Positions 6,222-6,634 of a stretch of 6,634 nucleotides of DNA are shown piece after piece. The translations under genes and the position numbers were made by a program. Numbering within the stretch: position 1 is the stretch's first letter; every line of letters begins with the position of its first letter. The notes under the pieces are model-generated. The model did no database searches and was not told the origin of the DNA. It saw only the letters and a list, made by a program, of their open reading frames with translations. Origin of the DNA: Acidobacteriota bacterium (GTDB lineage: Bacteria > Acidobacteriota > Polarisedimenticolia > Gp22-AA2); contig JACQNT010000166.1 in the NCBI GenBank assembly GCA_016202915.1, positions 1 through 6,634 on the forward strand, read 5' to 3'.

Positions 6222-6634
6222 ATGGAGAAGGGTAAGAGTCTGGTGGTGGCGCTGGCAGTCGCCGCGATGGTGGCCTTCGTCCTGCCCCCCGCGTCGTCCG
6301 TCGCGGATGAGCCGATGGTGGTCGTGTCCCGTCCGGGGACCGTCTTCCACAAGGCGGGGAGCGGCGACGTCCGCGGACGTGGCTACGAGAAACCTCTCGC
6401 CGAAGCTCTCGAGAACGGGTACGTTCCGTGCCCGGCGTGCTTCGCGGCCGAGGCCAAGGCCTCCAGGATCGATGTCCCGGCACCGATCTTCTCGGGCATC
6501 ATCGCCAAAGGCGGCGGGAACGCGCTTGCCGCGCTCCCCAGCCCCGGAAGCGGCTCCACGCTGCCCTTCGGCCTGAGGTTCGGAAGGCCGGCGGTCAGCT
6601 CGCTCCACGTCGACGCGGGGCGCGATCCCTACGC
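6222..6634 (+). CDS. Secreted protein with degenerate Ada-like metal-binding motif, partial (3' end outside window)
   Basis: The frame is open from ATG 6222 to the window edge (137 full codons, no stop). Residues 1-28 read as a signal peptide: MEKGK, a hydrophobic core VVALAVAAMVAFVL, then PPASSVADE with likely cleavage around Ala25-Ala28. Residues 33 to about 74 resemble the small Ada-like zinc-binding motif found in many exported or competence-type proteins (pattern YHxxxCxxL, about 20 residues, GYxPCxxC). Here it reads TVFHKAGSGDVRG, then ALENGYVPCPACF. His43, Cys70 and Cys73 are present, but the first Cys position is Ser47. Metal binding may therefore be lost or altered. Residues 75-137 are Gly/Ala/Pro/Ser-rich with no domain I recognise. 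It has its own candidate promoter and ribosome binding site, so it probably is not part of the fhs chain. The family assignment is tentative. Confidence 0.7.
   Translation, partial: MEKGKSLVVALAVAAMVAFVLPPASSVADEPMVVVSRPGTVFHKAGSGDVRGRGYEKPLAEALENGYVPCPACFAAEAKASRIDVPAPIFSGIIAKGGGNALAALPSPGSGSTLPFGLRFGRPAVSSLHVDAGRDPY

Noticed and set aside
4139..6352. 737-codon open frame on the - strand opposite fhs
   Set aside because: It mirrors fhs and part of the TPR gene. Its product is a low-complexity Arg/Gly/Pro/Ala/His/Asp mixture without domains, as expected from antisense frames in GC-rich coding DNA.

Overview
This is a GC-rich stretch of bacterial chromosome with five protein genes, all on the + strand and packed tightly. 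It looks like core genome of a free-living, high-GC bacterium. The linkage of dnaB, alr and a membrane-anchored PIN-TRAM protein, with an exported TolB-like/TPR protein nearby, resembles Acidobacteriota-type genomes. That placement is a guess from gene order and style, not a computed assignment. There are no RNA genes, mobile elements, CRISPR arrays or integration signs.

Layout: (1) 1-1068 is the C-terminal part of the replicative helicase DnaB, cut by the window edge. (2) 1053-2234 is alanine racemase, overlapping the end of dnaB by 16 bases. (3) 2235-2349 is a 115-base gap with two perfect inverted repeats, a TATGAT hexamer and a very strong Shine-Dalgarno sequence. (4) 2350-3384 is a four-helix membrane-anchored PIN-TRAM protein of the YacL type. 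(5) 3381-4412 is an exported TolB-like/TPR protein that I cannot assign to a named family. (6) 4409-6097 is formate-tetrahydrofolate ligase. (7) 6098-6221 is a gap with a good sigma-70-like promoter and a small hairpin covering the ribosome binding site of the next gene. (8) 6222 to the edge is the start of a secreted protein with an Ada-like metal-binding motif that has lost one cysteine.

Two transcription blocks are likely: dnaB-alr, and PIN-TRAM-TPR-fhs, where each junction is a four-base TTGA stop/start overlap that suggests translational coupling. The second block may be read through from the first or may have its own start in the 115-base gap. The last gene appears to have its own promoter. 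The genes serve replication (DnaB), peptidoglycan precursor supply (D-alanine), probable RNA processing (PIN-TRAM) and one-carbon metabolism (Fhs). All four complete genes start with GTG or TTG, and only the last partial gene uses ATG.

I see no convincing novel defence, mobile or RNA-based system here. The items most worth a second look are the unassigned TolB-like/TPR gene coupled to fhs, the chain of TTG overlaps, and the cysteine-to-serine change in the last protein.
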